A stretch of 64,000 bases of DNA. Source: Flavobacteriaceae bacterium Ap0902. GTDB lineage: Bacteria; Bacteroidota; Bacteroidia; Flavobacteriales; Weeksellaceae. The stretch is from NCBI GenBank assembly GCA_009835005.1, contig WTFG01000006.1, positions 124,001 through 188,000 on the forward strand, given 5' to 3'. Shown here in pieces: positions 1 through 8,290 of this stretch; the stretch's first letter is position 1; every line of letters starts with the position of its first letter. The position numbers were made by a program, and so were the translations under genes. A model generated the notes under the pieces. The model saw nothing but the letters and a program-made list of their open reading frames with translations. It ran no database searches and had not been told where the DNA came from.

Positions 1-51
1 TCCCTCAATTTTCATTACTTCTTTTATTGAAACTCTAAAAACAATAAAATT

Positions 52-1305
52 ATGTCATATTTTTTCACTTCTGAATCGGTATCAGAAGGGCACCCAGACA
101 AGATTGCAGATCAAATATCAGATGCTATTTTAGATCATTTTTTAGCCTTTGATCCAGAAAGCAAAGTAGCCTGCGAGACCATGGTAACCACAGGACAAGT
201 TGTATTAGCAGGTGAGGTAAACTCTTCTGCCTACGTAGACCTACAAAAAGTAACCAGAAGCACGATAGAAGCCATCGGCTACACAAATAGTGATATGAAG
301 TTTTCTTATGACTCCTGCGGCATCCTCTCTGCCATTCATGAGCAATCCCCAGAGATCCGTCAAGGCGTAGATAAGCAATCCCAAGAAGAACAAGGCGCAG
401 GAGATCAAGGGATGATGTTCGGGTATGCCTGTAGCGAAACAGAAAACTACATGCCACTTGCTTTGGAATTATCTCATATGATTCTAAAAGAGCTGGCAGC
501 CATTAGAAAAGAAAGAAAACAGATGACCTACCTGCGGCCAGACGCCAAGGCACAAGTCACCATGGAATATGATGATAACCATCAGCCCATTAGAGTGCAT
601 ACCATTGTGGTTTCCACACAACATGAGTCATTTGACGAGGATGATAAAATGTTAAAAATCATAGAAGATGATATCAAAAATTTAATAATTCCAAAAGTCA
701 AAAACAAACTAAATCAAAAAGCCCAAGACTTATTCCAAGGAAAAATTAAATATAAAGTGAATCCAACAGGTAAATTTGTGATTGGAGGCCCCCATGGAGA
801 TTCAGGACTCACAGGCAGGAAAATTATAGTAGATACCTACGGAGGCAAAGGAGCGCACGGAGGTGGAGCCTTTAGTGGTAAAGACCCATCCAAAGTAGAT
901 AGATCGGCGGCCTATGCCATGCGTCATTTGGCCAAAAACATGGTAGCCGCAGGATTATGTGATGAGGTTGTTGTACAAATCTCGTATGCCATTGGTATCG
1001 CAGAACCTATGAGTTTAATGGTCAATACCTATGGTACAAGCAAAATTGATTTGTCTGATGCACAAATTGCAGAAAAAATCCTAGAAAACTTTGATTATAG
1101 ACCCTTTGCCATAGAAAGAGACTTTAAATTGCGCCAACCCATCTATACAGAAACTGCGGCTTATGGTCACATGGGCAGAACACCCAAAACAGTCACCAAA
1201 ACATTTGAAGGCAATGGAAACGAGGTAGTGACCAAAGAAGTAGAACTATTCACATGGGAAAAACTAGATATTGTAGACAGATTAAAAGCCGTTTTTAGAT
1301 CTTGA
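52..1305 (+). CDS. metK: S-adenosylmethionine synthase
   Basis: Makes S-adenosylmethionine from methionine and ATP in the cytoplasm. The 417-residue product is close to the family's usual length. It has the N-terminal GHPDK motif (residues 13-17), the [12 protein letters not shown] nucleotide/metal-binding segment (about 246-257) and the [16 protein letters not shown] loop (about 270 onward), so all three MetK repeats are present. The ATG at 52 begins directly at the conserved [12 protein letters not shown] start. Only 51 bases upstream are visible, so a riboswitch or promoter cannot be judged. It stands alone, followed by a hairpin. mtnN, which clears SAM by-products, lies about 5 kb away. 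Identification is secure. Confidence 0.98.
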   Translation: MSYFFTSESVSEGHPDKIADQISDAILDHFLAFDPESKVACETMVTTGQVVLAGEVNSSAYVDLQKVTRSTIEAIGYTNSDMKFSYDSCGILSAIHEQSPEIRQGVDKQSQEEQGAGDQGMMFGYACSETENYMPLALELSHMILKELAAIRKERKQMTYLRPDAKAQVTMEYDDNHQPIRVHTIVVSTQHESFDEDDKMLKIIEDDIKNLIIPKVKNKLNQKAQDLFQGKIKYKVNPTGKFVIGGPHGDSGLTGRKIIVDTYGGKGAHGGGAFSGKDPSKVDRSAAYAMRHLAKNMVAAGLCDEVVVQISYAIGIAEPMSLMVNTYGTSKIDLSDAQIAEKILENFDYRPFAIERDFKLRQPIYTETAAYGHMGRTPKTVTKTFEGNGNEVVTKEVELFTWEKLDIVDRLKAVFRS

Positions 1306-1360
1306 TTAAAAAGATTTAAATAAGAATTAGGGCAGCTATAAAGACTGTCCCAAGTAGTAC

Positions 1361-1480
1361 GCAGGAATCTACTTACAAAAATTAGGCACAAAAGGAGTTT
1401 GCTATTCAGCCCACTCTTTTGTGCCTATTTTTGTTAGCGTATCTTCCTTTGCGCACTACTTGTTACCATCCTGGCTGCAA
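1361..1480. repeat. Dispersed repeat family R2, copy A
   Basis: Begins GCAGGAATCT, then a hairpin, then TTTGTTAGCGTATCTTCCTTTGCG. The same order of blocks recurs near 25597-25735 and 43907-44030: GCAGGAATCTGCTT / hairpin with a GGAGCTTCC..GGTCGCTC-like core / TATTTRTTRGCG / ATCTTCCTTT. Copies are diverged and intergenic, each 3' of a gene. No protein is encoded. This copy fills most of the 300-base gap after metK. Confidence 0.5.
1384..1425 (+). terminator. Hairpin, likely metK terminator
   Basis: Arms AGGCACAAAAGGAGT and ACTCTTTTGTGCCT pair with one bulged G around a loop of about 13 bases, followed by a T-rich tract. It lies 80 bases after the metK stop and forms the core of repeat R2 copy A. 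Confidence 0.6.
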
Positions 1481-1608
1481 TTTATTACCGTCAATTTTAG
1501 AAATTCAATCCAAAAAAATTAAAAATTTGTTAAAATAAAACGTCTGTTGGAACAATGTTTGTCTCTATATAATTAATAATTAGTAAATTAATCTTTAAAA
1601 AAATAGAT

Positions 1609-2319
1609 ATGAGACTTAGAGAATTTTTATTAAGTGCAGCCACAATATCGCTATTGGTCAGTTGTGATAATCCCCAAAAAGAAGAAAATGTAGTGGTAAC
1701 ATCAGACGACACGACAACCGTTGTGGATGATGTGGACACTACAAGTGCCATCAACGAGAATATGAACCAAACGTTGTACGTCGCTACCTTATCCTCACTT
1801 AATGAAAATTTAGTAGGTTCAGCTACCTCTGGTGAAGCAAGATTTGTAATAGAAAATGGGCAAATGTCCGTTACCATAGATGTGGATAATGCACCAGCCA
1901 ATATTGTACACTGGCAACACTTCCATGGATTCAAAAATGGAGACGCAGCTTCTTGTGCTACCATGGCAGAAGATACAAATGGAGATGGGATCATTGATTT
2001 AATGGAAACAGAAGCAGTTTCTGGTACAACCATGGTGCCATTCAATGAACTACCAGCAGCCATGGATATACCAGCCGAAACTTATCCAACTGCAGATGCC
2101 AATGGTTCTTACCATTATGAGACTACCATAGCAATGGATGAATTAGAAGGTGCTTTTGCAGATGCCTTTGACGGGGGAGAGGTCAATCTAGAAAACAGAG
2201 TATTATATATTCACGGAGTGCCAACAGATACAGAAATTCCGTCTACCGTAGCTTCGCTAGGGGATATTCCTGCTTCAACCACTCTGCCTATTGCCTGTGG
2301 TAAAATTGTAAGACAGTAA
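1609..2319 (+). CDS. Putative lipoprotein with an EF-hand-like loop
   Basis: Unrecognised 236-residue exported protein. The N-terminus has a short hydrophobic stretch ending in a lipobox-like L-L-V-S-C (Cys about residue 20), so a lipid-anchored envelope protein is likely. An acidic D-T-N-G-D-G-I-I-D-L-M-E stretch (about residues 123-134) looks like an EF-hand or dockerin-type calcium loop. A His-rich H-W-Q-H-F-H-G patch precedes it (about 104-110), and a matching Y-I-H-G-V-P occurs near the end. Calcium or metal binding is an inference from these motifs only. It stands alone and is followed by a strong hairpin terminator. ATG at 1609 is the only start that preserves the signal. Confidence 0.8.
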   Translation: MRLREFLLSAATISLLVSCDNPQKEENVVVTSDDTTTVVDDVDTTSAINENMNQTLYVATLSSLNENLVGSATSGEARFVIENGQMSVTIDVDNAPANIVHWQHFHGFKNGDAASCATMAEDTNGDGIIDLMETEAVSGTTMVPFNELPAAMDIPAETYPTADANGSYHYETTIAMDELEGAFADAFDGGEVNLENRVLYIHGVPTDTEIPSTVASLGDIPASTTLPIACGKIVRQ

Positions 2320-2365
2320 ATTGATAGAATTAAGACAACTTTCATTTTATTTAAATGAATAAATT

Positions 2366-2414
2366 AAAAAGATGCAAATCAGAGTGATTAATCTCTCTGA
2401 TTTGTATCTTTTTT
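2366..2414 (+). terminator. Rho-independent terminator
   Basis: Stem AAAAGATGCAAATCAGAG pairs with CTCTGATTTGTATCTTTTT around a loop of about 10 bases, ending in a T run, 47 bases after the lipoprotein stop. Near-symmetrical, so it could work in both directions. Confidence 0.8.
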
Positions 2415-2507
2415 AGCTTAGTTCTACTTGAATTTGAAGTGCTCTTTATAGTTTTTTCAATGATGTTGATTCTTTCTAGGCTATGATGATTATCTGATTA
2501 TCTATAC

Positions 2508-3101
2508 CTATACGGATAGGTCTAATACTTCTAAAATATCATTTAACCCGAAATAGATATAAACCTCACCATCTGGTTTAATCAATAAATGATTAATTGT
2601 GAAATCAGAATTTTTAAAGAATAATTTTTCTATCAGGTTATTTTCATCAAGGTAAATATGTCTTTTAGAATCAGGTGTTACAGACGCATTTTTGGTACCT
2701 ATCAAAAAAGATTGAAAAGAATCCTCATTTCTGTCTATCCATTTCCAATATTTTTTATACTCCGCATCTTGATATATCTGCTCATCACTTCTATATAAAT
2801 GAATCAAAGTATTTTTAGTGGCATCAAACTCAGAATCCATGATATTAGATAATGTTTCTGATAATTGTTTATATTGTGGAGCATTAAGGTGTCCCATATT
2901 CTTATGCAGATATGCCGCTTGGATTAGAGCAGAATCACTTTTGATAGTTTTTGTAAATGTCTTGGATGGATTCAATAAATCAAACTGTATTTTGGTGATG
3001 GGAGCATTCTGAAAATAATACAGCGTATCTTGATTTAAGTTTTGACCGAATAGGGTTGCTGTTGAAATCGTTATAATTAATAAGGTTATATAATTTTTCA
3101 T
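2508..3101 (-). CDS. Exported protein, paralogue of the 9512-10072 protein
   Basis: Function unknown; 197 residues. A cleavable signal peptide is likely (hydrophobic residues 5-17, then F-G-Q). The C-terminal third reads N-N-L-I-E-K-L-F-F, then L-L-I-K-P-D-G-E-V-Y-I-Y-F-G, and the same pattern (N-N-I-I-K-K-L-F-F, then I-I-I-K-P-D-G) occurs in the exported protein at 9512-10072, which is similar in length. The two are therefore diverged paralogues about 6.5 kb apart. No catalytic motif is visible. Transcribed alone. Confidence 0.8.
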   Translation of the reverse strand: MKNYITLLIITISTATLFGQNLNQDTLYYFQNAPITKIQFDLLNPSKTFTKTIKSDSALIQAAYLHKNMGHLNAPQYKQLSETLSNIMDSEFDATKNTLIHLYRSDEQIYQDAEYKKYWKWIDRNEDSFQSFLIGTKNASVTPDSKRHIYLDENNLIEKLFFKNSDFTINHLLIKPDGEVYIYFGLNDILEVLDLSV

Positions 3102-3285
3102 CTTAATTTTTAATTTAAGGCTAAGATTAGGATATTTTTTGAATAAAGAGGTTAAATAAACATTAAATTAATCTTTCTAAAAATTAACCTCTGAATCGGG
3201 GGTAATTGATTAAAACCCATTATTTTTGTATATATATATATGATCCTTGTTAAGTTTAATGTCATTGGACTAGATCAAATCACTT

Positions 3286-3785
3286 TTAATAGTTAATATC
3301 CATTATTTCATACGTAATAGTGCCAGTTGGTAGCTCTAAAATTGCCTTATCTCTGATTTTTTTGTTAATTAAAACCTGGGCGAGGGGCGAAAGGAAAGAA
3401 ACTTTTTGTTTGGCGATATTTGCCTCATCCACACCAACAATTTGGAAATTTTGGACTTTATTAGCCCCTTGAACTTTAAACTTCACCGTAGCACCAAACC
3501 TAATTTCATCTTGTGGTTGATTTTCTAGATTTACAATTTTGGCAGAACCAATTCTTTCGTTTAATAACTGTAATTTTGCATGGATGTGATTAGGCGAAAT
3601 TCTTTTATCTTTCTCGTTGGTTGAATCAAGATTGTCTTTCCCTGCTAATAAGTTTTCTTTCTCTTGTTGTAGTTCATCAAAACCCTGGGATGTTACATAA
3701 TTTATAACACTATCTGGCAAAATGCTCTAGGAGGTACCAATGGAATTTCTTCTTGGTCATCTTCTTTTACAAATCCTCTACTCAT
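3286..3785 (-). pseudogene. GreA/GreB-family elongation factor, broken by a single-base frameshift
   Basis: From 3720 down, the reading (144 residues from a TTG) matches the GreA/GreB family: a helical N-terminal region (G-F-D-E-L-Q-Q-E-K-E-N-L), then a C-terminal FKBP-like domain with V-S-F-L-S-P-L-A and A-I-L-E-L-P-T-G. The natural start is the ATG at 3785, which gives MSRGFVKEDDQEEIPLVPPRAF, typical of the Bacteroidetes version, then runs out of frame at 3721. One extra T in the TTTT run at 3718-3721 would join A-F directly to L-P-D-S-V-I-N-Y. If intact it would help RNA polymerase escape backtracked pauses. The defect could be a real lesion or a homopolymer error. The adjacent gene is damaged too. 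Confidence 0.75.
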
Positions 3786-3816
3786 AATTCAACGTTCTAT
3801 GTTCTACATAATCTCT

Positions 3817-4482
3817 CTACAGTTTATGGAACATCAAGTTATATACCAATAAAATGGGCGCTTTATTAACAAGATGACATTTTCTTCTCTCATTATCATA
3901 CCCTCTGATTTCTACTCTCTTCACATACCATAATTTAGGAAAAACCCATTTACCTTGACTAAAAGAATACAGGTATGTCAATTCTGCAAATTGTAAACAG
4001 GAGTTTAATTTCCAAAAGATAGATGCATTGGTAATAGAAAAGCCTAATTTCTTAACGGGTCTATCATTAAAAAATAACTGTTCCCAATGATTTCAACGTC
4101 TGGTTGATAATTTTTCATTTTCTATGCGCTCTATGATTGTAAGAAGGGCGCGCATATAATTTCCTAACAGCACCTTCTGCGCGTGTCGTCCTCTGTCTTT
4201 CCATTGAAAGTTGATGAGGTAATCATAGGTGAAGACGTTATGCAAATCATATTTATGATTCGTCTGTACGGTGGAGATTACAAAAGGATTTAAGTATTTA
4301 TAATATCCAACCAATTTCAAGAAATGGACAGAGGATAAATTAAGAAAAGGGGCAATAAGGGGTAGGATTAATATACCATAAGGTTGGCTCATTAGCGGTA
4401 TCATAAGCCCAAACCCAAGGACGATAGAGGTAATAGCTATCATCCATTGCAGATAAGCGGGAAGTTGATATAATTTATTCAT
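3817..4482 (-). pseudogene. Membrane-anchored hypothetical protein, disrupted near codon 125
   Basis: The ATG at 4482 opens 129 codons with two hydrophobic segments (about residues 12-50), then T-R-R and a TGA at 4093-4095. In the same frame beyond the TGA, 91 further codons read as normal protein (F-F-N-D-R-P-V-K-K-L-G-F, Y-L-Y-S-F-S-Q-G-K-W) to a TAG at 3817. Around the break the neighbouring frame reads N-Y-Q-P-D-V-E-I-I-G-N-S-Y-F, which joins both halves better. This suggests two compensating indels, near the A run at about 4110 and the T run at about 4070, rather than a simple nonsense change. Function unknown. It lies directly upstream of the frameshifted GreA-like gene. Confidence 0.6.
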
Positions 4483-4790
4483 TGTGATTATTTATTCTAG
4501 AGACTTAAATAGATATAGAGAAATTGGAAAACCTTACAAACTAGCTTTTATGAATCTGTTTTCTAATCTCAATAATCTAATAGACAGGAAATTGTGGGGT
4601 ATTGAATATAAATGGGGGGTAACAAAAGTCATTTTTTTGAGAAGATTGTATAAAAATCCCTTTGTAATAGGTGTTATATTTAATTTGAATACATTAATTG
4701 AGTTTTTCTACATTATATAATGAAAAATAGCCCTAAAACTAAATATAATTTATAAGCTTTAGGACCATTTATGTAATTTAAATAATTGAA
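4483..4790. other. Intergenic stretch without a supported gene
   Basis: About 300 bases, AT-rich. A 78-codon plus-strand frame starts with GTG at 4484, overlapping the divergent start at 4482, has no ribosome-binding site and low-complexity composition. I do not accept it as a gene. I see no clear repeat or hairpin. Confidence 0.5.
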
Positions 4791-5249
4791 TTACTCAAAA
4801 ACAATAGGCAATTCTGAATTTTCAATTTTAATAATATGATAAGGTTGTATATGTACAAATCCTACATATTCCTCATCCGTTAGGGTTTCTGATGTTTCTA
4901 TAAAAAGTTTTTGAGAATTAGACGTAACATTTAACTCTAAACCATACCCATTGTTTGGTTTTACTTCATCAAAAGCAGCGATTACACTATATTTAGAAAA
5001 ATCAATATCTACATCTGTCAAATTATCAGAAACATTATTCACAGTATTCATTTGGGTGGTTAGCGTTTCCCAGTCTGATTGTGTTTTAATCACTAAATTT
5101 TGTTTATTGATTCCTTCTTCCCCATTCCCTGTGAGGGCTCCTTGATGGATGGTGGTAAAATCGACAGCAGCTCTTCCATTGCTGTCATCATCTGAACTAC
5201 AGCTCACGATGAAAATTGATAGCAAAAGGATTAATAAATTTTTTTTCAT
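4791..5249 (-). CDS. Lipoprotein with PrcB C-terminal-like domain
   Basis: 152 residues from the ATG at 5249. I chose this start because it places K-K-N-L-L-I-L-L-L-S at the N-terminus and a clean lipobox I-V-S-C-S-S (Cys about residue 17) followed by an acidic D-D-D-S linker. The rest follows the pattern of the PrcB C-terminal family: W-E-T-L region, I-D-F-S-K-Y-S-V-I-A-A-F-D-E, N-N-G-Y-G-L-E-L, and a terminal Q-P-Y-H-I-I-K-I. PrcB was named as a subunit of a treponemal surface protease complex; no partner protease lies beside this copy. An envelope-anchored role is inferred. Confidence 0.75.
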   Translation of the reverse strand: MKKNLLILLLSIFIVSCSSDDDSNGRAAVDFTTIHQGALTGNGEEGINKQNLVIKTQSDWETLTTQMNTVNNVSDNLTDVDIDFSKYSVIAAFDEVKPNNGYGLELNVTSNSQKLFIETSETLTDEEYVGFVHIQPYHIIKIENSELPIVFE

Positions 5250-5442
5250 AATGTTATAATTTGAATTAGTTCTTAAATATTCCAATAGGTTTTATCAAAT
5301 TAATGCGTTTAAGTGTGCTTAATGGAGTATATATTGGATGATTTAGGTTTTTTATTACTATTCACAAAATTAATAATCATTAATTTTAAATATTTGATAA
5401 TTAATCTTGAATTAATCTTTGATGAGTAATATTTTTTTAATT

Positions 5443-6009
5443 TTAAAGTTTTGGCTTAATGCCCTGCTCTGGAAATTTACCAGTATACTGGCCTAAAACT
5501 TTTTCAATTTTGGCTATATCTGCCTCCTTGCTATTGCTTGGCATCATAGGTTTATTCCAGTAAACGGTTTTGGTTGGATAATCAAATGACATCGGTACAA
5601 TCGGAATATTGGCTTCTTTTGCAATATGCCAAAATCCACTTTTTAATTTGGGTTGATACTTCCTAGTTCCCTCTGGTGCAATACATAACACAAACTCATC
5701 CCTTTCTTTCATTTCTTCTATGGTCAATTCTGTCAGACTCTTTTTTTGTCTGCCCTTGGATCTGCTAACTGGGACTGCACCCATAGCAAGAAAGCCTTTG
5801 CCGAGGATAGGTAGTTTAGTCCAACTATCTTTGATCATGAAATTTGCGGGAAAACCGCCAATAGCCCGTGTTCCTAGACCCAATGGGAAGTCCCAGTTAC
5901 TGGTATGAGGACCTGCAACGATGATGGCCTTTTTTAATCCTTTTGGAAAATTTCCTTTAATCTTCCATCCAGCGAGTTTAAATATTTGAGTCCACAAGAA
6001 TTTATTCAT
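5443..6009 (-). CDS. PlsC-type 1-acylglycerol-3-phosphate acyltransferase
   Basis: Glycerolipid acyltransferase of 188 residues. It carries the catalytic H-x4-D motif in G-P-H-T-S-N-W-D-F-P-L-G, then G-A-V-P-V-S-R (acceptor binding), A-P-E-G-T-R-K and P-I-V-P-M-S-F-D-Y, in the family order. It probably acylates a lysophospholipid or related lipid at the inner membrane. I start at the ATG at 6009 rather than the in-frame GTG at 6024, because a perfect -7 box (TATTTTTG, 6031-6024) overlaps that GTG. Single gene. The exact acceptor cannot be told from sequence. Confidence 0.88.
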   Translation of the reverse strand: MNKFLWTQIFKLAGWKIKGNFPKGLKKAIIVAGPHTSNWDFPLGLGTRAIGGFPANFMIKDSWTKLPILGKGFLAMGAVPVSRSKGRQKKSLTELTIEEMKERDEFVLCIAPEGTRKYQPKLKSGFWHIAKEANIPIVPMSFDYPTKTVYWNKPMMPSNSKEADIAKIEKVLGQYTGKFPEQGIKPKL

Positions 6010-6023
6010 AATAAGAGTTTTCA

Positions 6024-6031
6024 CAAAAATA
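6024..6031 (-). promoter_or_regulatory. -7 promoter box of acyltransferase gene
   Basis: TATTTTTG on the minus strand matches the Bacteroidetes TAnnTTTG element and ends 14 bases before the chosen ATG. It also argues against the in-frame upstream GTG start. Confidence 0.5.
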
Positions 6032-6157
6032 CTGATTTACAATGGGTTTTAAAGAAAAGTTGTGTTCTCTAACAATTTTATCAATAATAATTTATACTAA
6101 TCTTGTTTATCCTAAATACCGAGAATCGTTCATTTTTAATCTTATATTTCTTTAATT

Positions 6158-6565
6158 TCATTCTTTAGATTTCCGCCTGGCTTTTATGTTCCAAGAATTA
6201 ATTCCTATGAGAATTAGAATTAAAACTGTCAAAGTTGGCAGAATTATTATAAAATTAATAAGCCTGTCATTAACGGATAAACTAAAAGATAAATTAAGAG
6301 AATATAGATTGAGAAAAGCAATAATTACAGAAATGATGATTGAAATTATATGCTTCTCTTGAATAATCTTCTTAATCAACCATGAGAATAATACGATGCC
6401 CAAACCAAAGAACATCAAATAGTATAAGGTAAAACCAATCACCGTTCTATCATACGTTAATTCGGATATTTCATTAATGGCGATAGCGTAAGGAGAAATT
6501 AAAAAAATAGAGACTATGGCATATATTATATGGGGAAGGGTGATTTTGTTCATATTATCGTTCAT
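6158..6565 (-). CDS. Four-helix membrane protein coupled to mtnN
   Basis: Unrecognised 135-residue hydrophobic protein with about four membrane segments (near residues 9-30, 44-66, 72-95, 103-125) and a basic C-terminal tail (K-A-R-R-K-S-K-E). Its ATG overlaps the mtnN stop as ATGA (6562-6565), so translation is probably coupled to the nucleosidase gene. A second Met at codon 5 (6553) is also possible. Function unknown; transport or membrane support of methylthioadenosine recycling would be a guess from position only. Confidence 0.75.
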   Translation of the reverse strand: MNDNMNKITLPHIIYAIVSIFLISPYAIAINEISELTYDRTVIGFTLYYLMFFGLGIVLFSWLIKKIIQEKHIISIIISVIIAFLNLYSLNLSFSLSVNDRLINFIIILPTLTVLILILIGINSWNIKARRKSKE

Positions 6566-7302
6566 TGAAAATAATTTCTCAAAACCTCTAACGCATATTT
6601 ACTAGCAATTTCCTTGGCAAAGAAAGGGAAGTCTATGTGTGCATTGTCGTTTGCATTATCAGATATGATACGCATGATAGAAAATGGAATATTATATTCA
6701 TAACAAACTTGTGCTACGGCAGCACCTTCCATTTCTACACAAGCCACAGAATTTAAATTATCTATAATGAACTGTACTTGGGATGCTTGATGCACAAATT
6801 GGTCTGCACTAGCGATATCACCTAGTATAGATTTTGGTTTCGTAATATTAATTTTTTCGGCTAAATCATCGCTAATTATATCATTATAATGCTCTAGAAA
6901 TAATTGACTGCCATTATAGAGTTTATCGCGATTTTCCTTATTCGTATCAAAGAAAGTTTTTCCTAAAAGTGGAATTTCAAATGTATCAAATAGGGGATGC
7001 GCATTCATATCATATTGCACCAATTGATTGCCAATCACGATATCTCCTATATTTAGATTAGGCGTGATGGCACCAGCAACACCTGTAAAAATAAGTTCAT
7101 CTAAATTAAAGTCATTGATTAATTGGGTAGCGGTAGTGGCAGACGCAACTTTTCCCCAACGAGAAAATACCAAAGCAACCTCCATTCCAAATAGTGTTCC
7201 TGTATGATAAGCACGTTTTCCTTTTCTATAACTTTCTTTATTTTCTAACTGATTGATCAATGCCTGAATTTCCTCTTGCATCGCACTCATAATTCCTATC
7301 AT
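6562..7302 (-). CDS. mtnN: 5'-methylthioadenosine/S-adenosylhomocysteine nucleosidase
   Basis: Cleaves adenine from methylthioadenosine and S-adenosylhomocysteine, the by-products of polyamine synthesis and SAM-dependent methylation. The 246-residue product begins M-I-G-I-M-S-A-M-Q-E-E, as in the family. It has F-T-G-V-A-G-A (about residues 74-80), the substrate-binding V-E-M-E-G-A-A-V-A-Q (about 193-202) and the catalytic-Asp segment R-I-I-S-D-N-A-N. A -7 box lies 25 bases upstream. It is first in a two-gene unit with the overlapping membrane protein. metK is at the start of the window. Confidence 0.95.
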   Translation of the reverse strand: MIGIMSAMQEEIQALINQLENKESYRKGKRAYHTGTLFGMEVALVFSRWGKVASATTATQLINDFNLDELIFTGVAGAITPNLNIGDIVIGNQLVQYDMNAHPLFDTFEIPLLGKTFFDTNKENRDKLYNGSQLFLEHYNDIISDDLAEKINITKPKSILGDIASADQFVHQASQVQFIIDNLNSVACVEMEGAAVAQVCYEYNIPFSIMRIISDNANDNAHIDFPFFAKEIASKYALEVLRNYFQ

Positions 7303-7327
7303 AATTCCTTATATTCTTAATGAAATT

Positions 7328-7335
7328 CAAAGGTA
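7328..7335 (-). promoter_or_regulatory. -7 promoter box of mtnN
   Basis: TACCTTTG on the minus strand matches TAnnTTTG and sits 25 bases before the mtnN ATG. Confidence 0.45.
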
Positions 7336-7439
7336 AAGAATTAATGGCTGGTTAAAATTTCTCCTAGTAAAGAGAGTCACATTTAGGTTAATTATCTAAT
7401 TTGAAACGTTAAATTCTTTCATACAAAGTTTAGGAATAC

Positions 7440-7883
7440 TTAATAACCTTTTTCTCGCAAGGTTTCAGTAAGGTTTTGTCCTATTTTCTTTCCCCATTCT
7501 TGCCCGATTAGCATAGATTCTTTCATGATTAATGGCGAGTTTTTAGCAAATTTAGCACCTGAAGGCGTTTGGTAGAATTCTATTATATCTTGTAACTCAT
7601 CTTTGGTTATATATTTTGAATATACAGGGACTAACATATAGGTTAATTCATTCAATGATATTTTTAGAAATTCATTTTCCAGTTCATCCCATACTTCTGT
7701 TGGAACGTCTTTAAGTGATTGTTTATACATGACAATCATCTGCTTAATTGCCATTTGGAAATTTTGTTCAGATCCTGAAACTTGTAACATGGTTTTTAAC
7801 GTTTTGCTATAATCCTCATCTACTTGGCTGAAGGCAGAAGTACTAGATAGGATAAGACAAATAAGTAAAATTAATTTTTTCAT
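7440..7883 (-). CDS. Exported DUF2059 protein
   Basis: 147 residues from the ATG at 7883, which gives the signal peptide K-K-L-I-L-L-I-C-L-I-L-S-S-T-S-A-F-S-Q. The mature part fits DUF2059, a small helical periplasmic domain of unknown function. Its diagnostic C-terminal part is Y-I-T-K-D-E-L-Q-D-I-I-E-F-Y-Q-T-P-S-G, then a lysine- and methionine-rich helix. No enzymatic motif is known for the domain. It is monocistronic. An in-frame Met three codons earlier adds nothing to the signal peptide. Confidence 0.85.
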   Translation of the reverse strand: MKKLILLICLILSSTSAFSQVDEDYSKTLKTMLQVSGSEQNFQMAIKQMIVMYKQSLKDVPTEVWDELENEFLKISLNELTYMLVPVYSKYITKDELQDIIEFYQTPSGAKFAKNSPLIMKESMLIGQEWGKKIGQNLTETLREKGY

Positions 7884-8023
7884 AAGATTCATTTTTAGCT
7901 TGATGAAAGCTACTTTTTATAGACATTAAACAATAAAATTAGAATAATTTACTGGGTTATAAGTATGATTGGTAATAATAAAAGGAAACCTCATCGTATT
8001 ATTGAAGTTTTGGAGTGCTTCTT

Positions 8024-8226
8024 CTATTTTTTATTTAAAATGCACAATTCACCTGTTCAAATAATAATATTACCATTTTGAATGTCAGTAATAATTTCAT
8101 GGATTTTGTGTAAAGCATGGACTTCAAATATATAGTTTTAGTGACTCACTTCAATTGAATCTTCACCATGAATTTCTATCATCCAATCGTCATTTAAAAC
8201 TCTCCATCTATTAAACCCACTTATAA
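8024..8226 (-). pseudogene. C-terminal remnant of an unidentified gene beside an IS scar
   Basis: One minus-strand frame reads coherent protein: S-G-F-N-R-W-R-V-L-N-D-D-W-M-I-E-I-H-G-E, then S-H, a TAA, N-Y-I-F-E-V-H-A-L-H-K-I-H-E-I-I-T-D-I-Q, N-G-N-I-I-I, a TGA, T-G-E-L-C-I-L-N-K-K and a final TAG at 8024-8026. About 67 codons keep one frame with two in-frame stops. The fragment ends at about 8226, where the probable left end of the IS3-family element begins, so insertion likely cut the gene before decay. I do not recognise the protein. Confidence 0.5.
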
Positions 8227-8290
8227 TACTCCCCCAAATTTAGGCCATTGGATAAATAATAAAAATGGATAAATTTAAAAACAAAAAACG

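Noticed and set aside
1530-2063. 177-codon minus-strand frame opposite the EF-hand lipoprotein
   Set aside because: The plus strand carries a signal peptide, lipobox and terminator; the minus reading is Ser/Thr-rich antisense.
3221-3228. TATTTTTG box on the plus strand
   Set aside because: Matches the -7 consensus, but no plus-strand gene follows for more than 5 kb.
4484-4720. 78-codon plus-strand frame starting with GTG
   Set aside because: Overlaps the divergent gene start, has no ribosome-binding site, and its composition is that of AT-rich intergenic DNA.
8024-8226. Stop-codon reassignment as the explanation for in-frame TAA/TGA codons
   Set aside because: All housekeeping genes in the window end normally at TAA, TAG and TGA, so decay or sequence error is far more likely.
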